Positions 44,261 through 52,862 of a stretch of 64,000 nt of DNA are shown here, one piece after another (positions within the stretch are counted from its first letter, which is position 1; each line of letters starts with the position of its first letter). The translations under genes were made by a program, and so were the position numbers. Source of the DNA: Haloglomus salinum (lineage in GTDB: Archaea; Halobacteriota; Halobacteria; Halobacteriales; Haloarculaceae); assembly GCF_024298825.1 (NCBI RefSeq), contig NZ_CP101153.1, positions 2,728,001 to 2,792,000 on the forward strand, read 5' to 3'. A model generated the notes under the pieces. The model saw nothing but the letters and a program-made list of their open reading frames with translations, made no database searches and was not told the DNA's origin.

Positions 44261-44649
44261 GTGGCGATTCGGGAGTGAGAAGGCAATCCTGTCGTTATAT
44301 CTCTGCATTTCTGGTATTATATCTGGGTTTGAACTATTATGCGCCAGCCTTTGGATGTCCCGCGTCGATTCACGCCTGTCGTCAGTCGAGCAGGCCCGCG
44401 CTGGCGGCCGTGCCCGGAGGGCCGGCTGTCTCTCCACTGCGCGAGGGCCGAGAAGCGCAACGAGTCCCGGCCGGCCGAGCGGATGAGGGCTTCGGCAGTG
44501 GTTGTGTGATTGCAGTTGTCGTGCGAGCGGGTGAGGGCTTCGCAAGCAGTCTCCCCGAGTCGCACGCACCTGGGGCAGAGCGCGAGCCACAGCGGCCGCC
44601 CGGCTGCCGAAAGATACAGGCGCATCGAACGACGCGGGACCTGATACGG
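44261..44649. other. Gene-free gap between gcvT and the small membrane gene
   Basis: No gene is supported here. Bases 44280-44345 are AT-rich (several tatatct/tattatat stretches) and follow the gcvT stop, fitting a transcription terminator. Bases 44440-44545 hold a diverged copy of the dispersed repeat, with right-end motifs at 44477 and 44525 spaced 48 bp, like the pair at 16736/16787. A TATA-like gaaagatac near 44610 could serve the downstream small gene. Confidence 0.7.
44466..44545. repeat. Dispersed repeat, right-end motif pair (copy 3)
   Basis: gagcggatgagggctt at 44477 and gagcgggtgagggctt at 44525 match the repeat pair at 16736/16787, and the bases before the first (gtcccggccggccgagcgg) match those before 16736. 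No left-end motif was found nearby, so this may be a truncated copy. Confidence 0.6.
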
Positions 44650-44790
44650 ATGCACAGTATCCCGAGCCACCTGCTGGAGTCGTCGGACACGCCATGGTAC
44701 GTCCGGGCCATCCTCGCCGCCCTGCTCGTCGGAGCTGTGGCGGCGTTCCTCCTGTGGCGATATCCCCAACTGTCGTCGCTGGTACTCTGA
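44650..44790 (+). CDS. Tiny single-pass membrane protein
   Basis: 46-residue protein with one clear transmembrane helix ([20 protein letters not shown]) and a short C-terminal tail. It has an N-terminal [15 protein letters not shown]. It lies between gcvT and gcvH, and its role is unknown. The ATG at 44650 is preceded by a TATA-like sequence about 38 bp upstream. The frame stays open upstream into the repeat region, but that part has non-haloarchaeal composition and is not considered coding. Confidence 0.5.
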   Translation: MHSIPSHLLESSDTPWYVRAILAALLVGAVAAFLLWRYPQLSSLVL

Positions 44791-44869
44791 GCAGCTGCGC
44801 TCCTCCGCGCGTGACGGTCCCCGACCCCCGAACCACAGCCTACATGCCTTCTCCACCCAACCCCCGCGT

Positions 44870-45253
44870 ATGAGCTTCGAGGTGCCCGAGGACTGCCGGT
44901 ATCTGGAGACCCACGAGTGGGTCCGGCTGGAGAATGGAACTGCCCGCGTCGGCATCTCCGACTTCGCGCAGGACGAACTCGGCGACGTGGTGTTCGTCGA
45001 ACTCCCGAGCGAGGGCGACACCCTCTCCCAGGAGGCCGACTTCGGCGTCATCGAGTCCATCAAGGCCGTCTCGGACCTGTACGCGCCGGTCTCCGGGACC
45101 GTCGCCACCGTGAACGACCGGCTCGTCGACGAGCCCGAACTCGTCAACGAGGACCCGTTCGGCGACGGCTGGATGCTGGAACTCGAGGATGTCGACGAGA
45201 GCGAACTGGATGGCCTGCTCTCGCCCGACGCGTACCGCCAGCAGATCGAGTAG
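44870..45253 (+). CDS. gcvH: Glycine cleavage system H protein
   Basis: 127-residue lipoyl carrier of the glycine cleavage system. The lipoylation site is the Lys in [19 protein letters not shown], and the surrounding barwin-like beta-barrel ([32 protein letters not shown]) is typical of GcvH, with SYR-like C-terminal helix [10 protein letters not shown]. The ATG at 44870 is preceded by a TATA-like cctacat about 28 bp upstream. It is the second gcv gene. Confidence 0.96.
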   Translation: MSFEVPEDCRYLETHEWVRLENGTARVGISDFAQDELGDVVFVELPSEGDTLSQEADFGVIESIKAVSDLYAPVSGTVATVNDRLVDEPELVNEDPFGDGWMLELEDVDESELDGLLSPDAYRQQIE

Positions 45254-45302
45254 CGACGGGCCGTCTGACCGCGCGGTCACGTCACCGACCGAACCGAAGG
45301 GG

Positions 45303-45311
45303 TTGTTATCG
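45303..45311 (+). promoter_or_regulatory. TATA-like element ahead of the gcvPA mini-ORF
   Basis: ttgttatcg is centred about 30 bp before the ATG of the 14-codon mini-ORF at 45337, and 71 bp before gcvPA itself, so it points to transcription starting at the mini-ORF. Confidence 0.45.
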
Positions 45312-45336
45312 CCGGACCGTAATCCTGGATAACCCG

Positions 45337-45381
45337 ATGTTCACGCCGCCAATCGACCCGGAGCCGGGGGCCGACCGATGA
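45337..45381 (+). CDS. Leaderless upstream mini-ORF coupled to gcvPA
   Basis: Fourteen codons ([14 protein letters not shown]) run from ATG 45337 to TGA 45379-45381. The stop overlaps the gcvPA start as ATGA, and a TATA-like element lies about 30 bp upstream of the mini-ORF. It could be translated from the very 5' end of a leaderless mRNA and pass ribosomes to gcvPA. No similarity to a known peptide is recognised; coincidence is possible. Confidence 0.4.
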   Translation: MFTPPIDPEPGADR

Positions 45382-46709
45382 GCAGCGACGACCGCGGCAG
45401 TCCGTTCGCGCCACACACCGCCGACGAGACCGCGGCGATGCTCGACGCGGTCGGTGTCGCCGACGAGGAGGCGCTGTTCGACGTGCCCGATGCCGTCCGC
45501 TTCGACGGCGAGTTCGGCATCGAGCCACGGTCGGAACGTGCCGTCCGCGAGGAGGTGGGTGAGATGCTCGCGCGCAACGACGAGGTGACCGAGTTCCTCG
45601 GGCGTGGCCACTACGCCCACTACGTCCCCTCGCTCGTGGGGCATCTCTCGGACCGCTCGGAGTTCCTGACGAGCTACACGCAGTACCAGCCCGAGGTCGC
45701 GCAGGGGTTCCTGCAGGCGCTGTTCGAGTACCAGTCGATGCTGGTCGAGTTGACCGGCCTGCCGGTCGCGAACTGCTCGATGTACGACGCCGCGACCGCG
45801 CTGGGCGAGGCGGCCACGCTCGCGAGCCGCGTCCGCCAGACGACCGGGACACGCGTCCTCGTGCCCGAGCACCTACTGCACGGGCGGCGCGAGGTGCTCG
45901 AGAACTACGTCGCCGGGAGCGACCTGACCGTCGAGTCGTACCCGATGGCCGACGGCAACGCCGACCTGGACGCGCTCGGAGCGCAGATGGACGACGAGGT
46001 CGTGATGCTGTACGCCGAGAACCCGACTGTCCGGGGCTGTATCGAGGAGTCGCTGGCCGACCTCGGCACCCTGGCCGACGAGCACGAGACGCTGTTCACG
46101 CTGGGGTCGGACCCGGTCGCGCTCTCCGTGCTCGAGGAACCGGCGAGCGTCGGCGCGGACGTCGTCGTCGGCGACTGCTCGCTCGGCCTTCCGAGCGCGT
46201 ACGGGATGGGGCTGGGCCTGTTCGCCTGCCGCGAGGAGTTCCTCCGGCAGGTGCCCGGACGCCTCGTCGGTGCCAGCGAGGACGACACCGGGCGCCGGGC
46301 GTACACCCTCACGCTCCAGACCCGCGAACAGCACATCCGCCGCGAGCGCGCGACCTCCAACATCTGTACCAACCAGGCGTGGGTCGCGCTCCGCGCGGCG
46401 ATGCACGTCGCGTCGCTTGGGCCCGACGGCCTGCGTGAGCTGGCCAACGACTGCGTCCGGTACGCGCGCGACCTCGCGGCCGACCTCGACGCCGTCGATG
46501 GCCTGCACGCGCCGGTCCACGACCGCCACTACCTGCGGGAGTTCCCCGTTCGGACCGACCAGCCGGCGGGTGCCGTCGCGGCCGACCTCCGCGACGAGGG
46601 TTTCGCGGTCCACACGCTCGATGACCATCTGCTACAGGTCTGCGTGACCGACGCGAACGCCGACGCGACCGACGACCTCGTCGCGGCGTTCCAGGAGGTG
46701 GCCCGATGA
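45378..46709 (+). CDS. gcvPA: Glycine dehydrogenase (decarboxylating) subunit 1
   Basis: 443-residue alpha subunit of the split P-protein, which with subunit 2 decarboxylates glycine and hands the aminomethyl to GcvH. It shows the conserved start [56 protein letters not shown], and [21 protein letters not shown] near the end. PLP binds in subunit 2, encoded immediately downstream with a 4-bp overlap (ATGA). The start 45378 overlaps a mini-ORF stop, also ATGA. The split arrangement is the archaeal/bacterial-thermophile type. Confidence 0.95.
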   Translation: MSSDDRGSPFAPHTADETAAMLDAVGVADEEALFDVPDAVRFDGEFGIEPRSERAVREEVGEMLARNDEVTEFLGRGHYAHYVPSLVGHLSDRSEFLTSYTQYQPEVAQGFLQALFEYQSMLVELTGLPVANCSMYDAATALGEAATLASRVRQTTGTRVLVPEHLLHGRREVLENYVAGSDLTVESYPMADGNADLDALGAQMDDEVVMLYAENPTVRGCIEESLADLGTLADEHETLFTLGSDPVALSVLEEPASVGADVVVGDCSLGLPSAYGMGLGLFACREEFLRQVPGRLVGASEDDTGRRAYTLTLQTREQHIRRERATSNICTNQAWVALRAAMHVASLGPDGLRELANDCVRYARDLAADLDAVDGLHAPVHDRHYLREFPVRTDQPAGAVAADLRDEGFAVHTLDDHLLQVCVTDANADATDDLVAAFQEVAR

Positions 46710-48154
46710 TTTTCGACCAGGCGCGCTGGACGGACGACGACGGCGAGCGCTACGAACCCCTCCTCTCGGAGAAGCGCTCGCGCGAGGTCGAGCGGGACGA
46801 CGACGACCCGCTCCCCGACGACCTGACACGGGACTCGCTCGAGCTGCCCGACGCCTCGGAGCCGGAACTCGCCCGCCACTACACCCGGCTCTCGGAGATG
46901 AACTACGGGGTCGAGAGCGGCCCCTTCCCGCTCGGGTCGTGCACGATGAAGTACAACCCGAAGTTCACCGAGGATATCGCGGCCGACCCTGCCGGCCACG
47001 TCCACCCGGACCGGCCCGACGAGTCCGTGCAGGGCGTCCTCGAACTGCAGTACCGCTTGCAGGACTACCTGGGACGCATCGGTGGGATGGACGCGGTCAC
47101 CCTCCAGCCGCCCGCGGGCGCTGCGGGCGAGTTCGCCGGCATCCTCGTCGCGAAGGCCTACCACGAGTCCCGCGACGACGAGCGCAGCGAGGTCGTCATC
47201 CCCGACAGCGCGCACGGGACCAACTTCGCGAGCGCCGCGATGGCGGGCTACGACGTGGTGAACCTCCCGTCCGGCGACGACGGCCGCGTCGATCTCGACG
47301 CACTGGAGGCCGCGCTCACCGAGGAGACGGCGGCACTGATGCTGACGAACCCGAACACGCTGGGCCTGTTCGAGCGCGACATCGAGCGCGTCGCCGAGCT
47401 GGTCCACGACGTGGGGGGCCTGCTCTACTACGACGGCGCGAACCTGAACGCGCTGCTGGGGCGGGTCCGCCCGGGCGACATGGGCTTCGACGTGATGCAC
47501 TACAACGTCCACAAGACGTTCGCCACGCCCCACGGGGGCGGTGGTCCCGGCGCGGGGCCGGTCGGCGTCGTCGAGGAACTCCGCGAGTTCCTTCCGGACC
47601 CGCACGTGCGCACGGTTGACGACGGGGACGCCGAGGGCGGGACGCGCTACGAGACCTACACGCCCGCCCAGTCCGTCGGCAAGGTCCACGGCTACCAGGG
47701 CAACTGGCTCGTCCTCGAGAAGGCGTACGCGTACATCGCTCGTCTCGGGGACACGGGCCTCGCGGACGCGAGCGCCAAGGCGGTGCTCAACGCGAACTAC
47801 CTCGCCGAGCAGGTGGCGTACGAGACGCCGTTCGGCCCGTTCCACCACGAGTTCGTCGCGAGCGCCGGCGAACAGGACGCCGCCGACGCCGCCAAACGGA
47901 TGCTCGACTACGGCGTCCACCCGCCGACCACGAAGTGGCCGGAGATCGTCGGTGAGGCGCTGATGACCGAGCCGACGGAGGTCGAGAGCCAGCGCACGCT
48001 GGACCAACTCGCCGACGCGTTCAACGCCGTCCACGCCGAGGACGACGAGACGCTCGAGGCCGCGCCGGAGCGGACCGCGGCACGGCGCATCGACCAGGTG
48101 ACGGCGGCGCGGGAACCGCGGCTGTCGTGGCAGGCGCTGGACCGCGAGGAGTAA
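46706..48154 (+). CDS. gcvPB: Glycine dehydrogenase (decarboxylating) subunit 2
   Basis: 482-residue PLP-carrying subunit of the P-protein. The PLP Lys lies in [21 protein letters not shown]. Other hallmarks are [54 protein letters not shown] and the C-terminal HHEFVASAG block. The ATG start overlaps the gcvPA stop by 4 nt, so translation is coupled. The lipoamide dehydrogenase (L-protein) gene is not in this window. Confidence 0.96.
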   Translation: MIFDQARWTDDDGERYEPLLSEKRSREVERDDDDPLPDDLTRDSLELPDASEPELARHYTRLSEMNYGVESGPFPLGSCTMKYNPKFTEDIAADPAGHVHPDRPDESVQGVLELQYRLQDYLGRIGGMDAVTLQPPAGAAGEFAGILVAKAYHESRDDERSEVVIPDSAHGTNFASAAMAGYDVVNLPSGDDGRVDLDALEAALTEETAALMLTNPNTLGLFERDIERVAELVHDVGGLLYYDGANLNALLGRVRPGDMGFDVMHYNVHKTFATPHGGGGPGAGPVGVVEELREFLPDPHVRTVDDGDAEGGTRYETYTPAQSVGKVHGYQGNWLVLEKAYAYIARLGDTGLADASAKAVLNANYLAEQVAYETPFGPFHHEFVASAGEQDAADAAKRMLDYGVHPPTTKWPEIVGEALMTEPTEVESQRTLDQLADAFNAVHAEDDETLEAAPERTAARRIDQVTAAREPRLSWQALDREE

Positions 48155-48335
48155 GCCGACCCTCCGTTTCTGATTCCGCCGATTCCGGTAGTGACAGCAC
48201 CCGAAACGGGTGTCCGTCTGTGTCCGGGCTGTCGGCCCGGACGCCGATTTCGTATCGCCGTTACCGGTTTACGAGTTCCCGTTGCGAATGGCGATTATTT
48301 CAGAAATATGCCAATCCTGACGGAACGTTCGCCGC

Positions 48336-49352
48336 TCAGGGCTCCAGCACGACCCGGAACCGGGCCTCGTTCTCGAGCATCCGCTCGTAGGCCTCGCTCG
48401 CGTCCGCGAGGTCGTAGGTCTCGATCTCGGGTGTCACGTCTCGCAGGACGGAGAACTCCATCGTGTCCTGTGAGTCGCGCGCGTGGCCGGAACTCCACGC
48501 ACCGACGGAGGCGCGCTTGCCAACCAGTCCCTGCACGTCGACGCTCACCTCCTCCCCGGGGACGCCGACGGCGACGAACTCCCCGTCCCGACCCAGTCCG
48601 CCGACGACCGATTCGACGGCCGCCGCCGACGGTGCCGTGCCGAGAATTACCCGCGCACCACCCAGCGCCTGCAGGCGCTCGGCCGGGTCCTCGCTGCTCG
48701 CGTCGACGAAGTGGTCCGCGCCCAACTCGAGGGCCAGCTCACGCTTGTCCGGCGACCGCGAGAGCGCGACCGTCTCGAACCCCATCCGGTGGGCGTACTG
48801 CACGCCGAGGTGGCCCAGGCCGCCGACACCCTGGACGGCGACGAGGTCCCCCGGGCCCGCGCCGGTGTTCCGGAGCGCGTTGAACGTCGTGATTCCGGCA
48901 CAGAGGAGGGGTGCGGCGTCGACGGCGTCCAGGTCGTCGGGCACGGCCGCGAGTGCCTCCGCCGGGACCGTGGCGTACTCGGCGTACCCGCCGTCGAAGG
49001 TGAGGCCCGTGATGTCGCCGTGCTCGCAGCCCTGGAAGTCGCCGCGCCGGCAGGGCTCGCACTCGAAGCAGTGGCCGCCGTGCCAGCCCGCGCCGACGCG
49101 GTCGCCCGCTGCCCAGCCCGTGACGCGCTCACCGACGGCGTCGACACGGCCGGCGATCTCGTGGCCGGGAACCCGGGGGTAGGAGACGCCGGGGTAGGTC
49201 CCCTCCTTGACGAAGGCGTCGCTGTGGCAGATGCCACAGGCATCGACCGCGACCCGGACCTCTCCGGGCCCGGGGTTGGGACGCTCGCGCTCGACCATCT
49301 CGAAGTCGGCGCCCGCCTCGGGCACCTGAACCGCACGCATTGTGTCGGACAT
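48336..49352 (-). CDS. Zinc-dependent alcohol dehydrogenase
   Basis: 338-residue medium-chain dehydrogenase. The catalytic zinc Cys and neighbours are in DACGICHSDAF, the His/Glu in PGHEIAG; four structural zinc cysteines are in CFECEPCRRGDFQGC. The NAD(P) Rossmann motif is GVGGLGHLGVQYA. It resembles bacterial AdhA/AdhP-type enzymes. The substrate alcohol or aldehyde is not determined. The start ATG is 49352 or 49340 (both just before RAVQVPEAGADF). It is read alone; AT-rich DNA follows its stop. Confidence 0.9.
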   Translation of the reverse strand: MSDTMRAVQVPEAGADFEMVERERPNPGPGEVRVAVDACGICHSDAFVKEGTYPGVSYPRVPGHEIAGRVDAVGERVTGWAAGDRVGAGWHGGHCFECEPCRRGDFQGCEHGDITGLTFDGGYAEYATVPAEALAAVPDDLDAVDAAPLLCAGITTFNALRNTGAGPGDLVAVQGVGGLGHLGVQYAHRMGFETVALSRSPDKRELALELGADHFVDASSEDPAERLQALGGARVILGTAPSAAAVESVVGGLGRDGEFVAVGVPGEEVSVDVQGLVGKRASVGAWSSGHARDSQDTMEFSVLRDVTPEIETYDLADASEAYERMLENEARFRVVLEP

Positions 49353-49436
49353 CACTTCGACACTGCGCGCGCCGGAGGTGTCGGTGTGTGGCTCCCGGCG
49401 AAGTGCGGAGGCTACCGAAGGAGAATGCTGGTCGTC

Positions 49437-49607
49437 TCAGGCGTCGACGCCGGTGTCGACCGCGTCACCGATGCGGACGAACCCGTAGTCGCACTCCTCG
49501 CAGTGCCACTTGACCTTCTCGCCGAGGTGGAGCTCCGTGCTCGCTGCGCGCCAGAACGTCTGCTCCTCGCCGCAGTCGGGACAGTACCGCGTCGTGTCGA
49601 GGCTCAT
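49437..49607 (-). CDS. Small zinc-ribbon protein
   Basis: 56-residue acidic protein with two CxxC pairs (YCPDCGEEQTFW and HCEECDYGFVR), a classic zinc ribbon, followed by RIGDAVDTGVDA. The family is widely present in haloarchaea (DUF7838-like, from memory) and its function is unknown. The ATG at 49607 gives the start MSLDTTRYC. It faces the histidine kinase across 225 bp. Confidence 0.8.
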   Translation of the reverse strand: MSLDTTRYCPDCGEEQTFWRAASTELHLGEKVKWHCEECDYGFVRIGDAVDTGVDA

Positions 49608-49832
49608 ACGCCGTGTTCCGGCCGCATCGCTGTTGAAGCTACTGGTCCGCCAGCCGCCCCGGTTCCCCCCGATAAATCGTATAGCACGATACCGAATCCC
49701 CGGCTCGTCGACCAGCGTTCCGCCACCGAGATGGCGCGGCCCTGGCGAGAGCGACCGGTGAGCGGCCGTTCGTGGCACTTCGAGTTCCGAGTCGGTCACT
49801 AGCGCTATACCTGCAAGCTCCCCGTGTCCCCT

Positions 49833-51314
49833 ATGGCGCGTAACGAATCGCTCTCGGTGCTCGTCGTCGACGACAGCGAGTTCTTCTCTACGCTGCTCGC
49901 CGACAAACTCGAGTCCGACTACGGGATGACCACCCGGACCGTGACGGACGCGACGAGGGCGGTGTCCGCGGTCGATTACGAGGCGGTCGACTGCGTCGTG
50001 AGTGATTACGAGATGCCCGGGCGCTCCGGGCTGGAGCTGTATCGGGCGGTCGAGCAGCACCACGACGTGCCGTTCATCCTGCTCACCAGCGAGGGTGACG
50101 AGGAGGTCGCAAGCCGGGCTATCAGGATGGGTATCGACGAGTACCTCCTCAAGAAGGCCGTGAGCGAGGAGCGGTCGCTCGACCTGCTGGTCAACCGCAT
50201 CCGGAACGTGGTCGACCAGCGGCGGACCCAGCGCAAGTACGAGCAGCTGGTGGATAACTCGCCCGACGAGATCAGCCAGGTGAGCCTCGACGGCGAGATA
50301 CTCGCCGCGAACGCGGCGATGGCGACGGCGTTCGGAACGACCCAGCCGGAGCTGGTCGGCGAGCAGCTGTCGTCGTTCCTGCCGGACCCGGTCGCGAACG
50401 GGCGGCTCGAGGAGGCCCGGCGGGCCGTCACCGCCGACTGTGCGGTGACGTTCCAGGACAGTATCGGCATCCGCCACTTCCACAACATCGCAGTCCCGCT
50501 GACGACGCCCGGCGACGGCGAGTCGGTCCAGCTCGTGACGCGGGAGATGACGCTCCAGAAACGCAATGAGCGGGAGCTCGAGCGGAAGAGCGAGAAGCTC
50601 ACGCTCATCAACCGTATCGTCCGCCACGACATCAACAACGACGTCCAGATGCTCATCGGCTGGGCGGACCTCCTCGACGAGCACGTCGACGAGGCGGGGC
50701 GCGACCTCGTGGAGCGCATCGGCGAGCGGAGCAGTCATATCGCCGAGCTCACGGCCATCGCACGGGACTTCGTCGAGTCGCTCGAGGGTGACACGACGGT
50801 CGACCTGGAACCCGTCGACGTCGACCGCGTCCTCGAGACGGAGGTCGAGAAGCGCCGCTCGAAGCTCGAGGGCGTGACCTTCGAGGTGGACAGCGAGGCG
50901 GGCGCCGTCGTGCGTGCGAACGAGCTGCTCTCGTCGGTCGTTGGGAACCTCCTCGGGAACGCGGTCCGACACAACGACGCGCCGGACCCGGAGGTCCGTG
51001 TCGAGGTCCGGACGCGCGGGACGGAGGTCGCCATCCGCGTCGCCGACAACGGGCCGGGCGTGCCGGACGCCCGCAAAGAGGAGATATTCGGCAAGGGTAC
51101 CATGGGACCGGAGAGTCCGGGCACCGGCGTCGGCCTCTACCTCGTCCACACGCTGGTCGAGCAGTTCGGCGGCGGCGTCCGGGTCGAGGACAACGAGCCG
51201 ACGGGCGCGGTGTTCGTCGTCGAGCTGCCGAAGCATCCCGGGCCGGTCGGCGGCTGCGACGAGCGACAGCGGGCCGGTAGCGGGTCCAGCGGTGTCTCGC
51301 TGGAGAACACCTGA
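49833..51314 (+). CDS. Soluble response-receiver/PAS/histidine kinase protein
   Basis: 493-residue signalling protein without membrane helices. Residues 1-125 form a receiver domain with acidic VVDDSE and phosphoacceptor Asp58 in VVSDYEMPG; K near LLKKAVSE completes the site. A PAS domain (about 135-255) starts KYEQLVDNSPDEI. The kinase core has the H-box His265 in RIVRHDINNDVQMLIG, a DxGxGxP-type N/G1 box (ADNGPGVPD) and G2 GTGVGLYLVHTL. This REC-PAS-HK order is common in haloarchaea; the sensed signal is unknown. The ATG at 49833 is preferred to GTG 49824. Confidence 0.9.
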   Translation: MARNESLSVLVVDDSEFFSTLLADKLESDYGMTTRTVTDATRAVSAVDYEAVDCVVSDYEMPGRSGLELYRAVEQHHDVPFILLTSEGDEEVASRAIRMGIDEYLLKKAVSEERSLDLLVNRIRNVVDQRRTQRKYEQLVDNSPDEISQVSLDGEILAANAAMATAFGTTQPELVGEQLSSFLPDPVANGRLEEARRAVTADCAVTFQDSIGIRHFHNIAVPLTTPGDGESVQLVTREMTLQKRNERELERKSEKLTLINRIVRHDINNDVQMLIGWADLLDEHVDEAGRDLVERIGERSSHIAELTAIARDFVESLEGDTTVDLEPVDVDRVLETEVEKRRSKLEGVTFEVDSEAGAVVRANELLSSVVGNLLGNAVRHNDAPDPEVRVEVRTRGTEVAIRVADNGPGVPDARKEEIFGKGTMGPESPGTGVGLYLVHTLVEQFGGGVRVEDNEPTGAVFVVELPKHPGPVGGCDERQRAGSGSSGVSLENT

Positions 51315-51465
51315 CCTGGACCTGGCGTGTCGCCCACCGGCTGACGCCGCGTCGACGCCGCCGGCGGTTCCGGGCTCCACCCGCAAACTCCAGCTCCGTG
51401 GCTGTGAGTGTACGCCACGCCACACCACAACACACAAGTCGGAGCTTACCAACGTTAAGTGCACA

Positions 51466-52617
51466 ATGCAAGATGCGTACATCGTAGACGCAGTCCGGAC
51501 ACCGTTCGGCAAGCAGGGCGGGTCGTTCCGCGACACCCATCCGCAGGACCTGGCCGCCGAGCCGCTGCTGGCGCTGGAAGAGCGCAACGGCTTCACCGGC
51601 AGCGAGGACATCGAGGATGTCATCTACGGCTGTGTCACCCCGACGGACGAGCAGGCCAACAACATCGCGCGCCTCGCGCCGATGGTGGCCGGCTGGGACG
51701 ACACGGTTCCGGGTGTCCAGCTGGACCGGATGTGTGGCTCCGGCCAGCAGGCCATCAACTTCGCCGCCGCGCAGACGGCTGCGGGCGCACACGACGTCAT
51801 CATCGGGGGCGGCATCGAGCACATGTCCCGCGTCCCGATGGGCTCGGCCGGCAGCTCCATCACGGACACCTACTTCGAGCACTTCGACGAGCTGACCACG
51901 CAGGGCGAGGGCGCCGAGCGAATCGCCGAGCAGTGGGGTTTCTCGCGCGACGACGTGGACCAGATCGCCGCCGACTCGCAGTCACGCTGGGGCGAGGCCG
52001 CCGAGGCCGGCCACTACGACACGCACGTCACGCCGGTCGAGACCGAACTCGACGACGAGACCGTCGTCGTCGAAGAGGACGAGCACCCGCGTCCGGGCAC
52101 GGACACGGACACGCTCGCGAACCTCCCGCTCGCGTTCCGCGGCGAGGGGGACGGCGTCATCCACGCCGGTAACTCCTCGGGCATCGTCGACGGCTCGGCC
52201 GCCGCGCTCATCGCCAGCGAGGACGGCATGGACGAGCACGGCTGGGAGCCGATGGCCCGCATCGTCGACACGCACGTCGTCGGCGTCGACCCGGTCACGA
52301 TGCTGACCGGCCCCATCCCCGCGACGAACGAGATCCTCGAGCAGAACGACATGTCCATCGACGACATCGACCGCTTCGAGGTCAACGAGGCGTTCGCCTC
52401 CGTCATCACGGCGTGGCTCGAGGAGACCGGCGCGGACTGGGACCGCACCAACACCTGGGGCGGCGCCATCGCCCACGGCCACCCGCTGGGCGCGACCGGG
52501 GCCGCGCTCCTGCCGAAGCTGGCCTACCAGCTCGAGGAGTACGACGAGCAGTACGGCCTCTGTACGATGTGTATCGGCTTCGGGCAGGGCGTCGCGACGA
52601 TCATCGAGCGGGTCTAG
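51466..52617 (+). CDS. Thiolase (acetyl-CoA acetyltransferase family)
   Basis: 383-residue thiolase that either joins two acyl-CoA units or cleaves beta-ketoacyl-CoA. The nucleophile Cys is in LDRMCGSGQQAINF, the catalytic His in AHGHPLGATGAAL, and the second Cys in CTMCIGFGQGVATII; the loop VNEAFASV is also present. This is the acetyl-CoA acetyltransferase/ketothiolase type, not the SCP2-like archaeal HMG-branch thiolase. The ATG at 51466 lies 26 bp after a TATA-like stretch near 51440, indicating a leaderless mRNA. It may act with the 3-hydroxyacyl-CoA dehydrogenase at 59.0 kb. Confidence 0.93.
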   Translation: MQDAYIVDAVRTPFGKQGGSFRDTHPQDLAAEPLLALEERNGFTGSEDIEDVIYGCVTPTDEQANNIARLAPMVAGWDDTVPGVQLDRMCGSGQQAINFAAAQTAAGAHDVIIGGGIEHMSRVPMGSAGSSITDTYFEHFDELTTQGEGAERIAEQWGFSRDDVDQIAADSQSRWGEAAEAGHYDTHVTPVETELDDETVVVEEDEHPRPGTDTDTLANLPLAFRGEGDGVIHAGNSSGIVDGSAAALIASEDGMDEHGWEPMARIVDTHVVGVDPVTMLTGPIPATNEILEQNDMSIDDIDRFEVNEAFASVITAWLEETGADWDRTNTWGGAIAHGHPLGATGAALLPKLAYQLEEYDEQYGLCTMCIGFGQGVATIIERV

Positions 52618-52862
52618 AGACGGCTCGGTAGTCCCTCCGATTCTTCCCTTCTTTCACCGACTGTCAGTGGTGACGCCGTGGACCGGTTTCATCGTGGGTC
52701 GTGCCGTTCCGTGCGATGACGGCAGAATCACCTACGAGGGCTTCGACTCTGTTCCTATTTGGGTCAAATCTATCGGAATAACACCGGAGGTAGAACTGAG
52801 TCCCAATATGTCTAGAAATACATAAAATAATTACGTTATAATGCGAATAGGCTTGATGAATG

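Noticed and set aside
44275-44649. Upstream in-frame extension of the tiny membrane protein
   Set aside because: It reads through an AT-rich terminator and a dispersed repeat, and its composition (Cys, Arg, Pro) is not haloarchaeal.
41570-44836. Very long open frame (about 1088 codons) on the minus strand opposite the MATE and gcvT genes
   Set aside because: Composition is Arg/Asp/Gly/His-rich with no motif, and it lies antisense to two clear genes; long spurious frames are expected in GC-rich DNA.
49608-51623. Long minus-strand frame continuing upstream of the zinc-ribbon gene, opposite the histidine kinase
   Set aside because: The only supported protein is the last 56 codons (zinc ribbon); the rest is antisense to a well-defined kinase.
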